The notes under the pieces: generated by a model
Databases searched by the model: none
What the model saw: the letters and a program-made list of their open reading frames with translations, nothing else
What the model was told of the DNA's origin: nothing
From: Devosia sp. YR412
GTDB lineage: Bacteria; Pseudomonadota; Alphaproteobacteria; Rhizobiales; Devosiaceae
DNA length: 64,000 bases
Direction: 5' to 3'
NCBI RefSeq assembly: GCF_900110945.1
Contig: NZ_FOFL01000001.1
Span: 1,054,001-1,118,000 of the forward strand
Part shown: positions 1 through 7,788 of the stretch, in pieces
Layout: each line of letters begins with the position of its first letter
Numbering within the stretch: the stretch's first letter is position 1
Program-made: the position numbers and the translations under genes

Positions 1-189
1 TTCTGGTATCGCGGACTGGCTCAAGGTGGGATTGCATCGGTTGGCCAGCTGCAGTTGCTCCAGCCCTTCTTCGGCTTGGCACTGGCGGCGACTTTGCTAC
101 AAGAACCTGTATCGCCCGCCATGATCGTGGTCTGCGTAGCTGTCATCGGTTGCGTTGCTGGCGCTCGTAGATTTGGCGGTCGCAGGTAG
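1..189 (+). CDS. EamA/DMT-family transporter, C-terminal fragment (5' end outside window)
   Basis: Only the last 62 residues are present; the gene enters from the left edge in frame 1 and stops at TAG. The fragment reads WYRGLAQGGIASVGQLQLLQ and continues into a hydrophobic helix, a short loop and another hydrophobic helix ending in an arginine-rich tail. This matches the last two membrane segments of EamA-domain drug/metabolite transporters, inner-membrane carriers of small metabolites. Substrate cannot be told. The stop codon shares its last base with the regulatory motif placed upstream of the next gene. Confidence 0.7.
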   Translation, partial: FWYRGLAQGGIASVGQLQLLQPFFGLALAATLLQEPVSPAMIVVCVAVIGCVAGARRFGGRR

Positions 190-209
190 ATGACATTTCC
201 TGTCCGTCC
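189..209 (-). promoter_or_regulatory. Copy 1 of the GGNNGGACA-N5-TGTCANC motif
   Basis: On the minus strand this reads GGACGGACAG-GAAA-TGTCATC. It lies about 60 bp upstream of the metallophosphoesterase start and shares core and spacing with eight other intergenic copies. Probable operator; direct evidence is only the repeated sequence and its position. Confidence 0.55.
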
Positions 210-269
210 GGTAGCTTCTTGATAGCTGCTTCGGTCCACCATGCTGCCAAGCAACGAAAGGCTAGCTCG

Positions 270-1010
270 ATGCTGATAGCAGTCATCTCGGATGTGCACG
301 GAAACCTGGCGGCGTTGAACGCGGTGATGGATGAAATCTCATCACTGACGCCCGATCACGTCGTCAACCTGGGTGACCTTGTTTCCGGGCCGTTCGACCC
401 CCGAGGTAGTGCCGAACGCCAGATGACGTCAGGGTATCTGACCATTGCCGGGAACCATGAGCGCCAGCTGGTGGAACGCGTTCAGGGCGACTTGGATGAC
501 CTTGCCCGCCCTCTTTTGTCGGACGAGCAGTTGGCATGGATCGCTCACCTTCCTCAAACGCTGACGCTTGATGATGGCCGCGTCTTTGCCTGCCATGGCA
601 GCCCTGCGGGCGGAGATATGGACTATCTCCTCGAAGATGTCAGATCAGGCAAAGCCGTGCTGGACGACAGCGAGAGCATCCTTCCCAAGCTGGACGGTAT
701 CGGTGGGGCGCAGGTCGTTCTTTGCGGGCATACCCACACGCAGCGCATCGCCAAGATTGGCGGGACGTTAGTGGTCAATCCAGGCAGCGTCGGAATGCCA
801 GGCTATCGCGTCGACCAGATTCTGCCGCATGTGATCGAAGCCGGCAGTCCGCTGGCGCGCTTCGCAATCATCGAGCGTCGCAACGGTGATTGGTCGGCGC
901 AATTGCATGCCATCCCCTACCACACGGAAATCCCGGCGCGTCAGGCCGAGGCCTTCGGATTCCCCGATATCGCCCATTGCGTGCGAACTGGAAGGGTTCA
1001 GGCAGACTAG
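270..1010 (+). CDS. Metallophosphoesterase (calcineurin-like, YfcE/MJ0936 type)
   Basis: A 246-residue cytosolic phosphoesterase. Metal-binding motifs appear in the expected order: SDVHGN (D8, H10), GDLVSGP (D36), GNHE (61-64), a conserved ACHG histidine near 109 and GHTH (153-156), so the two-metal site is complete. Family members hydrolyse phosphomono- or diesters; the substrate here is unknown. ATG at 270 is chosen because GAAAGG stands 9 nt upstream and the conserved fold begins at once; an in-frame ATG at 219 would add an unconserved leader. The stop codon overlaps that of the convergent LysE gene by 4 nt. Confidence 0.85.
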   Translation: MLIAVISDVHGNLAALNAVMDEISSLTPDHVVNLGDLVSGPFDPRGSAERQMTSGYLTIAGNHERQLVERVQGDLDDLARPLLSDEQLAWIAHLPQTLTLDDGRVFACHGSPAGGDMDYLLEDVRSGKAVLDDSESILPKLDGIGGAQVVLCGHTHTQRIAKIGGTLVVNPGSVGMPGYRVDQILPHVIEAGSPLARFAIIERRNGDWSAQLHAIPYHTEIPARQAEAFGFPDIAHCVRTGRVQAD

Positions 1011-1639
1011 CTGCGTCCTTCCACCGCCAGGCGAGCGGCGAGGCCTAGAAACACCGTACCCATCAGCCAGCGCTGGGCGAGTGCGAAGGCCGGACGCCGC
1101 GCCAGAACGGCCGCGAACGATCCTGCCGAGATGATGATCATCGCATTGACCGACATGCTGACCACGATCTGGGTAATACCCATAACGATGGATTGCAGCA
1201 GGACGTTTCCGGCGTCGCGGTCAATGAACTGCGGCAACAGCGAGAGATACATGATTGCAATCTTTGGATTGAGCACGCTGGTGAAGAGACCCATCAAGAA
1301 GAGCCGGCGCGGTGTGTCATTACGCAGAATGGTAACACTCAATGCGCTATCGCCGCCCCGGCGGAGGGCCTGCCAAGCAAGCCACAGCAGATAGACTGCG
1401 CCGACCAGGCGAATGACGTCATAGGCATGGGGCACGGCCAGCAAGAATGCCGACAGACCGAAGGCAGCGCAGAGAGCATATATCACGAAACCCAGCCCAA
1501 CCCCGGCCAGCGAAATCAATCCGGCGCGCCTGCCCTGAGAGATGGACCGCGACAGGAGGTAGATCATGTTGGGACCGGGCGTCAGCACCATGCCGAACGC
1601 TACCAGGGCAAAGGCGAATAGTTCGGCAGGATCGTGCAC
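1007..1639 (-). CDS. LysE/RhtB-family amino-acid exporter
   Basis: A 210-residue inner-membrane protein with about six hydrophobic segments. The N-terminal signature TPGPN (residues 20-24) followed by a polar SISQGRRAG loop is typical of LysE/RhtB exporters, which expel amino acids or homoserine lactone-like compounds by proton exchange. Length is normal for the family. It is convergent with the metallophosphoesterase gene (CTAG overlap). No copy of the GGACA/TGTCA motif was found in its upstream region, unlike most neighbours. Substrate unknown. Confidence 0.88.
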   Translation of the reverse strand: MHDPAELFAFALVAFGMVLTPGPNMIYLLSRSISQGRRAGLISLAGVGLGFVIYALCAAFGLSAFLLAVPHAYDVIRLVGAVYLLWLAWQALRRGGDSALSVTILRNDTPRRLFLMGLFTSVLNPKIAIMYLSLLPQFIDRDAGNVLLQSIVMGITQIVVSMSVNAMIIISAGSFAAVLARRPAFALAQRWLMGTVFLGLAARLAVEGRS

Positions 1640-1856
1640 AATCTTCCCCTGTCATTAAGGATCATCATCGTCCGGTCGATTCTTGTCCTGCATTGAAGCT
1701 TGCCTGCTGCCATGCGCTGAGTGACACATCGATGGCCTCTTAGCGTTGAGATCGCTGGAAGCGCTCGATTTTCAGTTCCATCCTCATCCTCCGAACCGGC
1801 CGCTGAATGCCCCCCGCGCATTGAGAGGACCGTTGTTGAATTCCTTCTGTCCGAAT

Positions 1857-1877
1857 GGAAGGACAGGACCTGTCAGC
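1857..1877 (+). promoter_or_regulatory. Copy 2 of the GGNNGGACA-N5-TGTCANC motif
   Basis: Reads GGAAGGACAG-GACC-TGTCAGC, followed by TACG exactly as in copy 4. It lies about 64 bp upstream of the ArsR gene. Probable operator of the shared regulon. Confidence 0.55.
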
Positions 1878-1909
1878 TACGTGCAATGTTCGTCATCATA
1901 TTCCTTGAC

Positions 1910-1921
1910 AGGAATATTCCT
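1910..1921. promoter_or_regulatory. Perfect 12-bp palindrome upstream of ArsR gene
   Basis: AGGAATATTCCT is its own reverse complement and ends 19 bp before the ArsR start, where an autoregulatory operator of an ArsR-type repressor would lie. Direct sequence observation; operator role is inferred. Confidence 0.4.
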
Positions 1922-1940
1922 ATTTGAGCATATAACCTCT

Positions 1941-2243
1941 ATGTTAATATTTACAGCCATAGCCGACCCCGTGCGGCGCGACATTTTGGGATTGCTCCTC
2001 ACCGGCGAAAAGCCGGTTGGCGCGATTGTTGACGAACTCGGCCTGGCTCAGCCCAATGTATCAAAGCAGCTCAAAGCGCTGCACGAGGCAGGGCTCGTTC
2101 AGGTCCGGATAGACGGGCCGCGACGGCTCTACAGAATTGACCCCGGACCGCTGGCAGAACTCGACAACTGGCTGCAGCCCTACCGCGCGTTCTGGGCCGG
2201 CAAGCTCGATGCGCTTGATGAGCATTTGATGAGGAGCGACTGA
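1941..2243 (+). CDS. ArsR-family winged-helix transcriptional regulator
   Basis: A compact 100-residue DNA-binding protein. It opens with FTAIADPVRRDILGLLL, continues through the recognition-helix region LGLAQPNVSKQLKALHEAGL and the wing VRIDGPRRLYRI, and ends with the WLQPYRAFWAGKLDALDEHL helix typical of the ArsR subgroup paired with AHSA1/SRPBCC proteins. There is no metal-binding Cys pair, so it probably senses something other than a metal. ATG at 1941 is used because the conserved domain starts immediately; longer in-frame starts run through promoter sequence. The stop codon is one base before the next ATG, indicating co-translation with the SRPBCC gene. Confidence 0.88.
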   Translation: MLIFTAIADPVRRDILGLLLTGEKPVGAIVDELGLAQPNVSKQLKALHEAGLVQVRIDGPRRLYRIDPGPLAELDNWLQPYRAFWAGKLDALDEHLMRSD

Positions 2244-2244
2244 G

Positions 2245-2760
2245 ATGTCGAGCAATGACGCTCTCGGTGAATTCACCAGGCAAGGTGACCATATTGACGT
2301 GCATTTCGAACGCTTCTACCCGCGTCCCGTAAATACTGTCTGGAGCGCCCTGACCCAACCCGAACGGTTGGCTGACTGGATGGGTGCGGCTTATGTTGAG
2401 CCACGTGTGGGCGGCCGATTTGAACTGATGGTCGGTGGACCGCATCCAATGACTGGCCGGGTTCGTGTGTGGGATCCACCAAAAGTGCTGGAATTTAGCT
2501 GGTCGAACACGCACGCACCGGATTCGGTGGTTCGGTACGAGCTCCAGCGACAAGGCGAGGGCACGCGCCTGATCTTCACCCATCAGGGTATGCCGTATGT
2601 GAATAGCGCCCTCATGCTGCCCGGCTGGCACGACTTTCTCGAGCATCTGGGGAGCGCCTTGCTAGAAGCGAACCCACGCGTCGACCCTGATGGTTGGCAA
2701 AAGCGCCAAGCGATCTATGTCGATCACTATGGCCTCAATGACGTTCGCCTAACGCCCTAG
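2245..2760 (+). CDS. SRPBCC (AHSA1-like) domain protein
   Basis: A 171-residue protein with the START/Bet v1-like fold: FERFYPRPVNTVWSALTQPE at the N-terminus, then DWMGAAYVEPRVGGRFEL, the central LEFSWSN and the C-terminal LPGWHDFLEHLGSALL helix. These proteins bind a hydrophobic ligand in a cavity. The pairing with an upstream ArsR-type regulator (1-nt gap) is very common and suggests that the regulator controls this gene. Ligand and role are unknown. Confidence 0.82.
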   Translation: MSSNDALGEFTRQGDHIDVHFERFYPRPVNTVWSALTQPERLADWMGAAYVEPRVGGRFELMVGGPHPMTGRVRVWDPPKVLEFSWSNTHAPDSVVRYELQRQGEGTRLIFTHQGMPYVNSALMLPGWHDFLEHLGSALLEANPRVDPDGWQKRQAIYVDHYGLNDVRLTP

Positions 2761-2847
2761 TCTCGCCGACCAAATCTTCGCGACCCGCAATGACGTGCTT
2801 CGGCGCGATCGCTCCGTCATGCCTATGTTTCAACCAAGGAGAAGACC

Positions 2848-3327
2848 ATGAACGACAAAAACTATACAACCAACTATATCGTGCCGCAGACCCCAGATGA
2901 GGTTTTTGCTGCCATTAACAATGTGCGCGGCTGGTGGTCCGAAGACGTAATCGGCGACACGGACAAGCAGGGTGCGACGTTCCACTATGGGTTCCGCGAC
3001 ATCCATCGTACCGAGATCGCCATCACCGAGATAACGCCCTCACGCCGGGTTGTCTGGCATGTGGTGAAGAACTATTTCAATTTCACCCAGGACGAAACCG
3101 AGTGGACGGGCACCGATATCGTCTTCGAGATCGAGCCTGATGCAACCGGCACAAAGCTGACCTTCACCCACATTGGCCTGGTGCCGCATTTCGAATGCTT
3201 CGATGTATGCTCGAATGGTTGGGGCACCTACATCAATGGCAGCCTCAAGGCATTGATCACGACCGGTGAAGGCCATCCGAACGAGGGCGAACCGCTCAAC
3301 GACAGTGAGGCCGCCCTATCAGCCTGA
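2848..3327 (+). CDS. SRPBCC domain protein (second copy)
   Basis: A 159-residue Bet v1/START-like protein. It begins YIVPQTPDEVFAAINNVRGWW, has the central TFHYGFRD and VVWHV strands and ends with a long helix around NGWGTYINGSLKALI. It is preceded by AAGGAGAAG, a strong ribosome site. It is not closely similar to the preceding SRPBCC protein. It follows the ArsR-SRPBCC pair by 87 bp and may be transcribed with it. Function unknown beyond ligand-binding fold. Confidence 0.78.
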   Translation: MNDKNYTTNYIVPQTPDEVFAAINNVRGWWSEDVIGDTDKQGATFHYGFRDIHRTEIAITEITPSRRVVWHVVKNYFNFTQDETEWTGTDIVFEIEPDATGTKLTFTHIGLVPHFECFDVCSNGWGTYINGSLKALITTGEGHPNEGEPLNDSEAALSA

Positions 3328-3334
3328 TCGACCT

Positions 3335-3357
3335 GGGCCGGTCCTTGCGATCGGCCC
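3335..3357. terminator. Candidate bidirectional terminator hairpin
   Basis: GGGCCGGTC and GATCGGCCC form a 9-bp stem with one mismatch around the loop CTTGC, exactly between the convergent SRPBCC and OYE genes. There is no clear T-run, so termination is inferred from position and stem strength. Confidence 0.4.
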
Positions 3358-3364
3358 CATTACT

Positions 3365-4459
3365 TCAGCGCAGGTCCTCGAAGACTTGTCGCGAATAGGG
3401 TGTCCAGGCTTGCCCACCTTTCACCTTGGTCACCAGGTCCGGATTGGCGAGGAACAGGCGACCGAAGGCCGCCAGGTCGAAATTGCCATGTCTGACCTGC
3501 TCGGCCGCGGTCTGCGGATCATAGCCGCCGCAGCCGATCAGAAAGCCGTGAAAATGGCGGCGCAGGAAGGCGTTAGACGTGCCGCCGAGATAGTCATAGT
3601 GGATGTCTTCATCGACACCGGTATGGAGATAGGCGATCGGTCGGGCGTTCATGGCCGCGATCACTTCGAGCAGCGCATCTTCGTCGCCGGGGGTGAACAC
3701 CATCTCCGCAAAATGGGCTGCCGGCGATACGCGAAGGCCGACGCGCTCATAGCCGATTTCGGCGGCGCAGGCATCAATCACATCGATGACGAAGCGCGCT
3801 CGGTTCCTGGCGGCACCACCCCAGCCATCCGTGCGTCGATTGGTATGTTGGCGCAAAAACTGCTCGGGCAAGTAGCCGTTGGCGCCGTGAATTTCGACGC
3901 CATCGAAACCGGCGGCCCTGGCATTGCGGGCACCACGCGCGAAATCGGAAATCGTTCGCGCAATATCGCCCTCGCTCATGCTGCGGGGCGCTTCGTGGGT
4001 GAAGTCGTAATAACGGTCGCCGCGATGCTTGCTCAGATCGACCACGGGCGACGGCGCCAGCGGCAGGCTGCCCGAATAAAAGGAGTGTGCCATGCGCCCC
4101 TGATGCCAGAGCTGGTTGAAAATTAACCCGCCTTGGGCATGGACGCCATCAGTGACCTCACGCCAACGCTCGACATGGCTGGCGAGAAAAATCCCCGGAA
4201 TGCCCGGACCGCCCTGGGCCTCCTTGGAAATGATGGTACCCTCGGTCACGATCAGGCCAGCGGCGGCGCGGGCGGCGTAATGGGCGATGGCGCCACGGCT
4301 CGCCCTGAGGTCGGGCTCGGCGCGATTGCGCGTGCACGGCGCCATGACCATCCGGTTACGCAGCCTCAGGACGCCATTGAGATCGAAGGGCTGCAGCAGT
4401 GTCGTCGTCGATGACCGCAACGCCCATTCCTTATCCGAATGTTCGAAATTCTGGTTCAT
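3365..4459 (-). CDS. Old Yellow Enzyme family NADH:flavin oxidoreductase (ene-reductase)
   Basis: A 364-residue FMN-dependent TIM-barrel enzyme that reduces activated C=C bonds (enals, nitro compounds) with NAD(P)H. Visible motifs are MAPCTRNRA (flavin-site strand, Cys42), LWHQGR (119-122), the HGANGYLPEQFL ligand-binding pair H191/N194, GGAARNRARFV and the C-terminal AFGRLFLANPDL phosphate-binding motif. ATG at 4459 is preferred because GGGAGATGTC precedes it; an ATG 12 nt upstream is the alternative. A copy of the shared GGACA/TGTCA motif lies about 36 bp upstream, consistent with an electrophile or stress response. Confidence 0.92.
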   Translation of the reverse strand: MNQNFEHSDKEWALRSSTTTLLQPFDLNGVLRLRNRMVMAPCTRNRAEPDLRASRGAIAHYAARAAAGLIVTEGTIISKEAQGGPGIPGIFLASHVERWREVTDGVHAQGGLIFNQLWHQGRMAHSFYSGSLPLAPSPVVDLSKHRGDRYYDFTHEAPRSMSEGDIARTISDFARGARNARAAGFDGVEIHGANGYLPEQFLRQHTNRRTDGWGGAARNRARFVIDVIDACAAEIGYERVGLRVSPAAHFAEMVFTPGDEDALLEVIAAMNARPIAYLHTGVDEDIHYDYLGGTSNAFLRRHFHGFLIGCGGYDPQTAAEQVRHGNFDLAAFGRLFLANPDLVTKVKGGQAWTPYSRQVFEDLR

Positions 4460-4494
4460 GACATCTCCCATACTTTGCCCGAAGCTAGGGCCCC

Positions 4495-4515
4495 GGCCGG
4501 ACAGGATGTGTCATT
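4495..4515 (+). promoter_or_regulatory. Copy 3 of the GGNNGGACA-N5-TGTCANC motif
   Basis: Reads GGCCGGACAG-GATG-TGTCATT (last base deviates from consensus). It is centred about 45 bp upstream of the minus-strand OYE start. Probable operator. Confidence 0.5.
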
Positions 4516-4525
4516 TAAGAAGCAT

Positions 4526-4548
4526 GCCGGACACCTTGGGTGTCCGGC
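4526..4548 (-). terminator. Perfect 10-bp stem-loop after the VOC gene
   Basis: GCCGGACACC and GGTGTCCGGC pair perfectly around a 3-nt loop, 10 bp past the stop of the minus-strand VOC gene. The following bases on that strand are only moderately T-rich, so this may be a terminator or an mRNA-stabilising hairpin. Confidence 0.45.
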
Positions 4549-4557
4549 TCTACAGGG

Positions 4558-4941
4558 TCATTTCAGCGAACGTGGAAACTCTTCCGATTGCCAGAGGCCG
4601 ATACCGAAGCCGTCCGGGTCGAGGAAATCAGCACTCCACCCGCCGGGAGCCTCGCTGACCGGCGTGACAATATTGACGCCCTTGCCCGCGAGATCGGCGA
4701 CGATATCGTCGATACCGCCTTCACTCATCGAAAACACCAGGGCCGGTGTGCTACCGTGTGCACCCTCCTGTTCGAAAAAGATGATCTCAAGCCCGCTCTC
4801 GAGCGTGCCCTGCAGCCAGAAGGGTTCAGCCCCTTCCATCCGTTGCAAAGGCAGTCCTAGGGTCTCGGTATAAAATGTCTCGGTGCGCGCTATGTCGCTG
4901 ACATAGTAGACGACGCTGGCGCTTTTGGGTGTGAAGCTCAT
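4558..4941 (-). CDS. VOC-family protein (glyoxalase/bleomycin-resistance fold)
   Basis: A 127-residue single VOC module: VVYYVSDIARTETFYTETLG opens the first beta-alpha-beta-beta-beta unit and SADFLDPDGFGIGLWQ closes the second. Members are metal-dependent isomerases, dioxygenases or drug-binding proteins; the exact reaction is not inferable. The divergent Nudix gene lies 165 bp away, and the interval holds two copies of the shared operator-like motif, one close to each gene. Confidence 0.85.
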   Translation of the reverse strand: MSFTPKSASVVYYVSDIARTETFYTETLGLPLQRMEGAEPFWLQGTLESGLEIIFFEQEGAHGSTPALVFSMSEGGIDDIVADLAGKGVNIVTPVSEAPGGWSADFLDPDGFGIGLWQSEEFPRSLK

Positions 4942-4994
4942 GGGGGCCCCCGTGTTAGAGCTGGACGGATGAAAACGCCGCCTTGTCCCATGCC

Positions 4995-5015
4995 GGTTGG
5001 ACAGTCACTGTCAGC
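4995..5015 (+). promoter_or_regulatory. Copy 4 of the GGNNGGACA-N5-TGTCANC motif
   Basis: Reads GGTTGGACAG-TCAC-TGTCAGC. It is 54 bp upstream of the minus-strand VOC start and 15 bp from copy 5, so the divergent VOC/Nudix region has one site per gene. Confidence 0.6.
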
Positions 5016-5029
5016 TACGATCGGTGTCA

Positions 5030-5050
5030 GGTGACATTTTGTGTCCATCC
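5030..5050 (-). promoter_or_regulatory. Copy 5 of the GGNNGGACA-N5-TGTCANC motif
   Basis: On the minus strand reads GGATGGACAC-AAAA-TGTCACC. It lies 57 bp upstream of the GTG start of the Nudix gene. Probable operator. Confidence 0.6.
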
Positions 5051-5106
5051 CCGGATCTAGTTTCGCAGCGTTGGACTAGATTCGCGATGGGCCGGAGTAA
5101 GCGACA

Positions 5107-5589
5107 GTGACTGACCAAGATGTAACGATCCGAAACGGTGTTCGTGCTCTGATCCTCACACCCGAAGCCGAAATTCTGATGATGCGAATTCGCTTGGACA
5201 CGAACGAGTTGATCTGGATCCTACCCGGTGGCGGCAAGGAAGCCGGCGAGGACAACGCCACAGGACTACGGCGCGAGCTCAGGGAAGAATTGGGATTGCT
5301 CGAATTCGAGATTGGTCCCCTGGTCTGGCGGCGCCGGCACACTTTCAACTTCTTTGATTGCCGATACCAACAGACCGAAGAGTATTTCGTCGTGCACACC
5401 CACCGGTTCGAGCCCGTCATGAGCGATCAAGTGGAGGTGCGGGTTCTGGACTGCTTCCGCTGGTGGAAGATCGAGGACCTTAAGAGGGCGCAGGAGCGGC
5501 TCACCCCTCTGCGTCTTGCCGCTATCGTCGAAGACTATGCACGGCACGGCGCACCAACCGAAGTTCCCTTCGAAGTCTTGGTCGACTAA
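5107..5589 (+). CDS. Nudix hydrolase
   Basis: A 160-residue hydrolase with an exact Nudix box at residues 42-64 (G-x5-E-x7-REL-x-EE-x-GL), the magnesium-binding loop-helix used to cleave nucleoside diphosphates linked to another moiety. Start is GTG, preceded by GGAGTAAG. WILPGGGKEAGED is typical of housekeeping or sanitising members. The substrate is unknown. It ends with a 4-nt overlap against the convergent DUF1428 gene. Confidence 0.9.
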   Translation: MTDQDVTIRNGVRALILTPEAEILMMRIRLDTNELIWILPGGGKEAGEDNATGLRRELREELGLLEFEIGPLVWRRRHTFNFFDCRYQQTEEYFVVHTHRFEPVMSDQVEVRVLDCFRWWKIEDLKRAQERLTPLRLAAIVEDYARHGAPTEVPFEVLVD

Positions 5590-6011
5590 GTCGATGCGAC
5601 TTTTCCATCGGTCTTCGCCAGCCCGATGAAACCGCCGGATACGAGCCGGGCACCCTCGAAAATCACGCCCTGATCTTCTGTAGGTTGCACTCGTGGATCG
5701 GCCAGTACCTGCGGTAGCTGACGATCGCGAAACTCCTTGTTCGGCCACTCGGTCCAGGAAATGACAACGGTTTCACCCGGGCGAACGGCCGCTGCCATCA
5801 TGAAGTCGCGAAGGTCGTGCGCACCAACCTCATCCTTAGCGCCATCTGCATGAAACTGCGTGCCGTCAGCCTGTTGCTCATCCAAAACGCAATCCACGAC
5901 GGCGATCGCGCCATATTCGACATAGACGGCAGCCATCTCGGCCGAGAACTCTTTGTACTCCGCCATTTTGTAGACAGGCACCGGGATAAGATAGCAATCG
6001 AAATAGGACAT
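5586..6011 (-). CDS. DUF1428 family protein
   Basis: A 141-residue protein matching the DUF1428 pattern: MSYFDCYLIPVPVYKMAEYK at the start, a VEYGAIAVVDCVLDE segment, the central ETVVISWTEWPNKEFRD and a C-terminal FEGARLVSGGFIGL. The family has a ferredoxin-like fold related to dimeric alpha-beta barrel proteins, with no firmly assigned reaction. A copy of the shared regulatory motif lies 42 bp upstream, so it is likely co-regulated with the VOC and Nudix genes. Confidence 0.87.
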   Translation of the reverse strand: MSYFDCYLIPVPVYKMAEYKEFSAEMAAVYVEYGAIAVVDCVLDEQQADGTQFHADGAKDEVGAHDLRDFMMAAAVRPGETVVISWTEWPNKEFRDRQLPQVLADPRVQPTEDQGVIFEGARLVSGGFIGLAKTDGKVAST

Positions 6012-6052
6012 CAGAACCTCGCATGGTGATTGGGCGCCCAGTCTCGCTCCGG

Positions 6053-6073
6053 AACTGGACAGAAAGTGGCACC
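6053..6073 (+). promoter_or_regulatory. Copy 6 of the motif (slightly degenerate)
   Basis: Reads AACTGGACAG-AAAG-TGGCACC, differing from the consensus at the leading GG and at one base of the TGTC half. It is 42 bp upstream of the minus-strand DUF1428 start. Confidence 0.45.
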
Positions 6074-6094
6074 TACAACGCCAGCGAGAGACCG

Positions 6095-6820
6095 CTAATT
6101 GAGGTCTGGCGGATAGGCAGAGCTACGCAGCGTATCGGGCATATTGGCGCGGATGCTCCATTCCGAGAAAAGCTGATCGCGATCCCCGGGAAAGGTTTCT
6201 TGCAATGCTCGAACGTCTTCCAGGCCATCCGCTCGCAAGTGACGGAAGTCATCGGCCTGCTCGCACCACACGATCACCTGCAGGTTCTCGTCGCTCATCG
6301 ACAGGCCCAGAGGCCAGACGGTACGCGCACTAAAGGTGCCTTCGCTGCTTCGATAGTCCACCAGAAGCTTGGCCTGTGCACTCATGGCCGCACGGACCAC
6401 ATTCATCATCGGCGTCCAGTTGGTGGGAGTGACAGTTCCAAACACAGTTTTGCCGCGCTGCGGGCCACGCCTTTGCGACGAGGGCGTTCTTATGCTGGCA
6501 CGCAGTTTTGCCGCAGCATGTAGCGCCGCCTCTCGCAACATCGGATCGCAGCGTGCCGCGGCGACTTGAAGCCCGAAGAACAGCGCCTCTTCCTCAGCCT
6601 CGGTAAATCGTAGCGGGGGAATTCTGCCATCGTCTTCCAGTACGTAACCGACGCCTTGCTCGCCCCGGATATCGACGCCGGTTTCCATCAGGGTTTCGAT
6701 GTCGCGATAGATAGTGCGGTAGGACACGCCGAGCCGTCGACCTAGCTCGCGAGCACTGACGGGCTGTGAGTAAGCCCGTAGCAGCTGCAGCAATTCCATA
6801 AGGCGTTGTGATCGGATCAT
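6095..6820 (-). CDS. YafY-family HTH/WYL-type transcriptional regulator
   Basis: A 241-residue regulator: an N-terminal winged helix (RLMELLQLLRAYSQPVSARE through GVSYRTIYRDIETL, residues 6-45) followed by a WYL-type sensor domain in the second half (VDYRSSEGTFSARTVWPLGL). The eponymous W-Y-L tripeptide is degenerate here (NLQVIVW), as in a subset of YafY proteins. ATG at 6820 matches the usual family start; an in-frame ATG at 6859 overlaps the operator-like motif and is less likely. Divergent from an SDR gene. A motif copy lies in the shared promoter region, consistent with autoregulation, so it is the best candidate regulator of the nine-site regulon. Confidence 0.88.
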   Translation of the reverse strand: MIRSQRLMELLQLLRAYSQPVSARELGRRLGVSYRTIYRDIETLMETGVDIRGEQGVGYVLEDDGRIPPLRFTEAEEEALFFGLQVAAARCDPMLREAALHAAAKLRASIRTPSSQRRGPQRGKTVFGTVTPTNWTPMMNVVRAAMSAQAKLLVDYRSSEGTFSARTVWPLGLSMSDENLQVIVWCEQADDFRHLRADGLEDVRALQETFPGDRDQLFSEWSIRANMPDTLRSSAYPPDLN

Positions 6821-6858
6821 TGGTCCGTACTCGTCGTGTACCTGCAATTCATCATGCA

Positions 6859-6879
6859 TGTTGGACAGTTTTTGTCAGC
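6859..6879 (+). promoter_or_regulatory. Copy 7 of the motif, in the regulator/SDR divergent promoter
   Basis: Reads TGTTGGACAG-TTTT-TGTCAGC. It lies 38 bp upstream of the YafY-family start and 72 bp upstream of the divergent SDR start. Its place in the regulator's own promoter supports autoregulation. Confidence 0.6.
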
Positions 6880-6951
6880 ATGTTGGTCGCCAAAACCGGG
6901 TCGCTGCGTGGCGGGCCGGCCAGTACACGTCCAACATCGATGGAGAGTGAG

Positions 6952-7710
6952 ATGGAACTGGACAACAAAACGATCGTGATCACCGGTGCGAGCTCGGGTA
7001 TCGGGGCAGCCGCTGCGCGACTTTTCCTGCAGGAAGGAGCCAATGTCGTCCTCGGCGCCCGGAGCAAGGACAAGCTCACAGCTCTGGCTGAAGAAATCGA
7101 TCCAGCTCTTCAGAGAACCTTGGTTGTGCCGGGCGATGTCACACACATCGCCTATGCGAACGAGCTGGTCACCCGCGCTGAAGAACGGTTCGGCGGCCTT
7201 GACGGCGCGTTCAACAATGCCGGCATCGTTGGCGATATGGTGCCGGTGACAGAAATGACCCATGCGAACTGGAGCACGGTCATGACCGTCAACCTGACAT
7301 CCGCGTTTCTGGCCGCACAGGCGCAAATACCCGCGCTTATGCGTCGTGGGGGCGGATCGCTTGTGTTCACCTCGTCCTTTGTGGGTTTCAGCAACGGCGG
7401 CATGCCTGGCATGGCCGCTTACGCCGCCTCAAAGGCCGGCATGCTGGGGCTTGTCCAGTCGCTCGCGTCGGAACACGCCATCGACGCAATTCGTGTGAAC
7501 GCCCTATTACCTGGCGGCACGGTTACCCCGGCGGGTGGCGGGGGAAATGTTGACGCCATGGCCTTCATAGCCGGCCTGCATCCAGTCAAGCGCATGGCCC
7601 GCCCCACCGAAATCGCACAGGCTGCCATGTTCATGCTGTCCGACCGCGCAAGCTTCATGACCGGAAGTCCCATGCAGGTCGATGGCGGCATGTCGGTTCG
7701 TCTGATCTAG
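6952..7710 (+). CDS. SDR-family NAD(P)-dependent oxidoreductase
   Basis: A 252-residue classical short-chain dehydrogenase. Rossmann motif TGASSGIG is at residues 11-18, NNAG follows, the catalytic YAASK motif sits in MAAYAASKAGMLG, and the family C-terminus MQVDGGMSV is intact. ATG at 6952 is chosen for the GGAGAG ribosome site 4 nt upstream; an ATG 12 nt earlier is possible. Divergent from the YafY-type regulator. Substrate unknown. Confidence 0.9.
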   Translation: MELDNKTIVITGASSGIGAAAARLFLQEGANVVLGARSKDKLTALAEEIDPALQRTLVVPGDVTHIAYANELVTRAEERFGGLDGAFNNAGIVGDMVPVTEMTHANWSTVMTVNLTSAFLAAQAQIPALMRRGGGSLVFTSSFVGFSNGGMPGMAAYAASKAGMLGLVQSLASEHAIDAIRVNALLPGGTVTPAGGGGNVDAMAFIAGLHPVKRMARPTEIAQAAMFMLSDRASFMTGSPMQVDGGMSVRLI

Positions 7711-7733
7711 ATCGGCAGCATGGCGCGATCGCT

Positions 7734-7754
7734 GGTGACAACAACTGTCCAACC
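7734..7754 (-). promoter_or_regulatory. Copy 8 of the GGNNGGACA-N5-TGTCANC motif
   Basis: On the minus strand reads GGTTGGACAG-TTGT-TGTCACC. It begins 24 bp after the SDR stop and ends 34 bp before the SnoaL-like gene, placing a regulated promoter at the head of the 7.8-10.9 kb gene run. Confidence 0.6.
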
Positions 7755-7788
7755 CTCGGTGCTTGATTGGTGCGAGGGAGTTCAAGCC

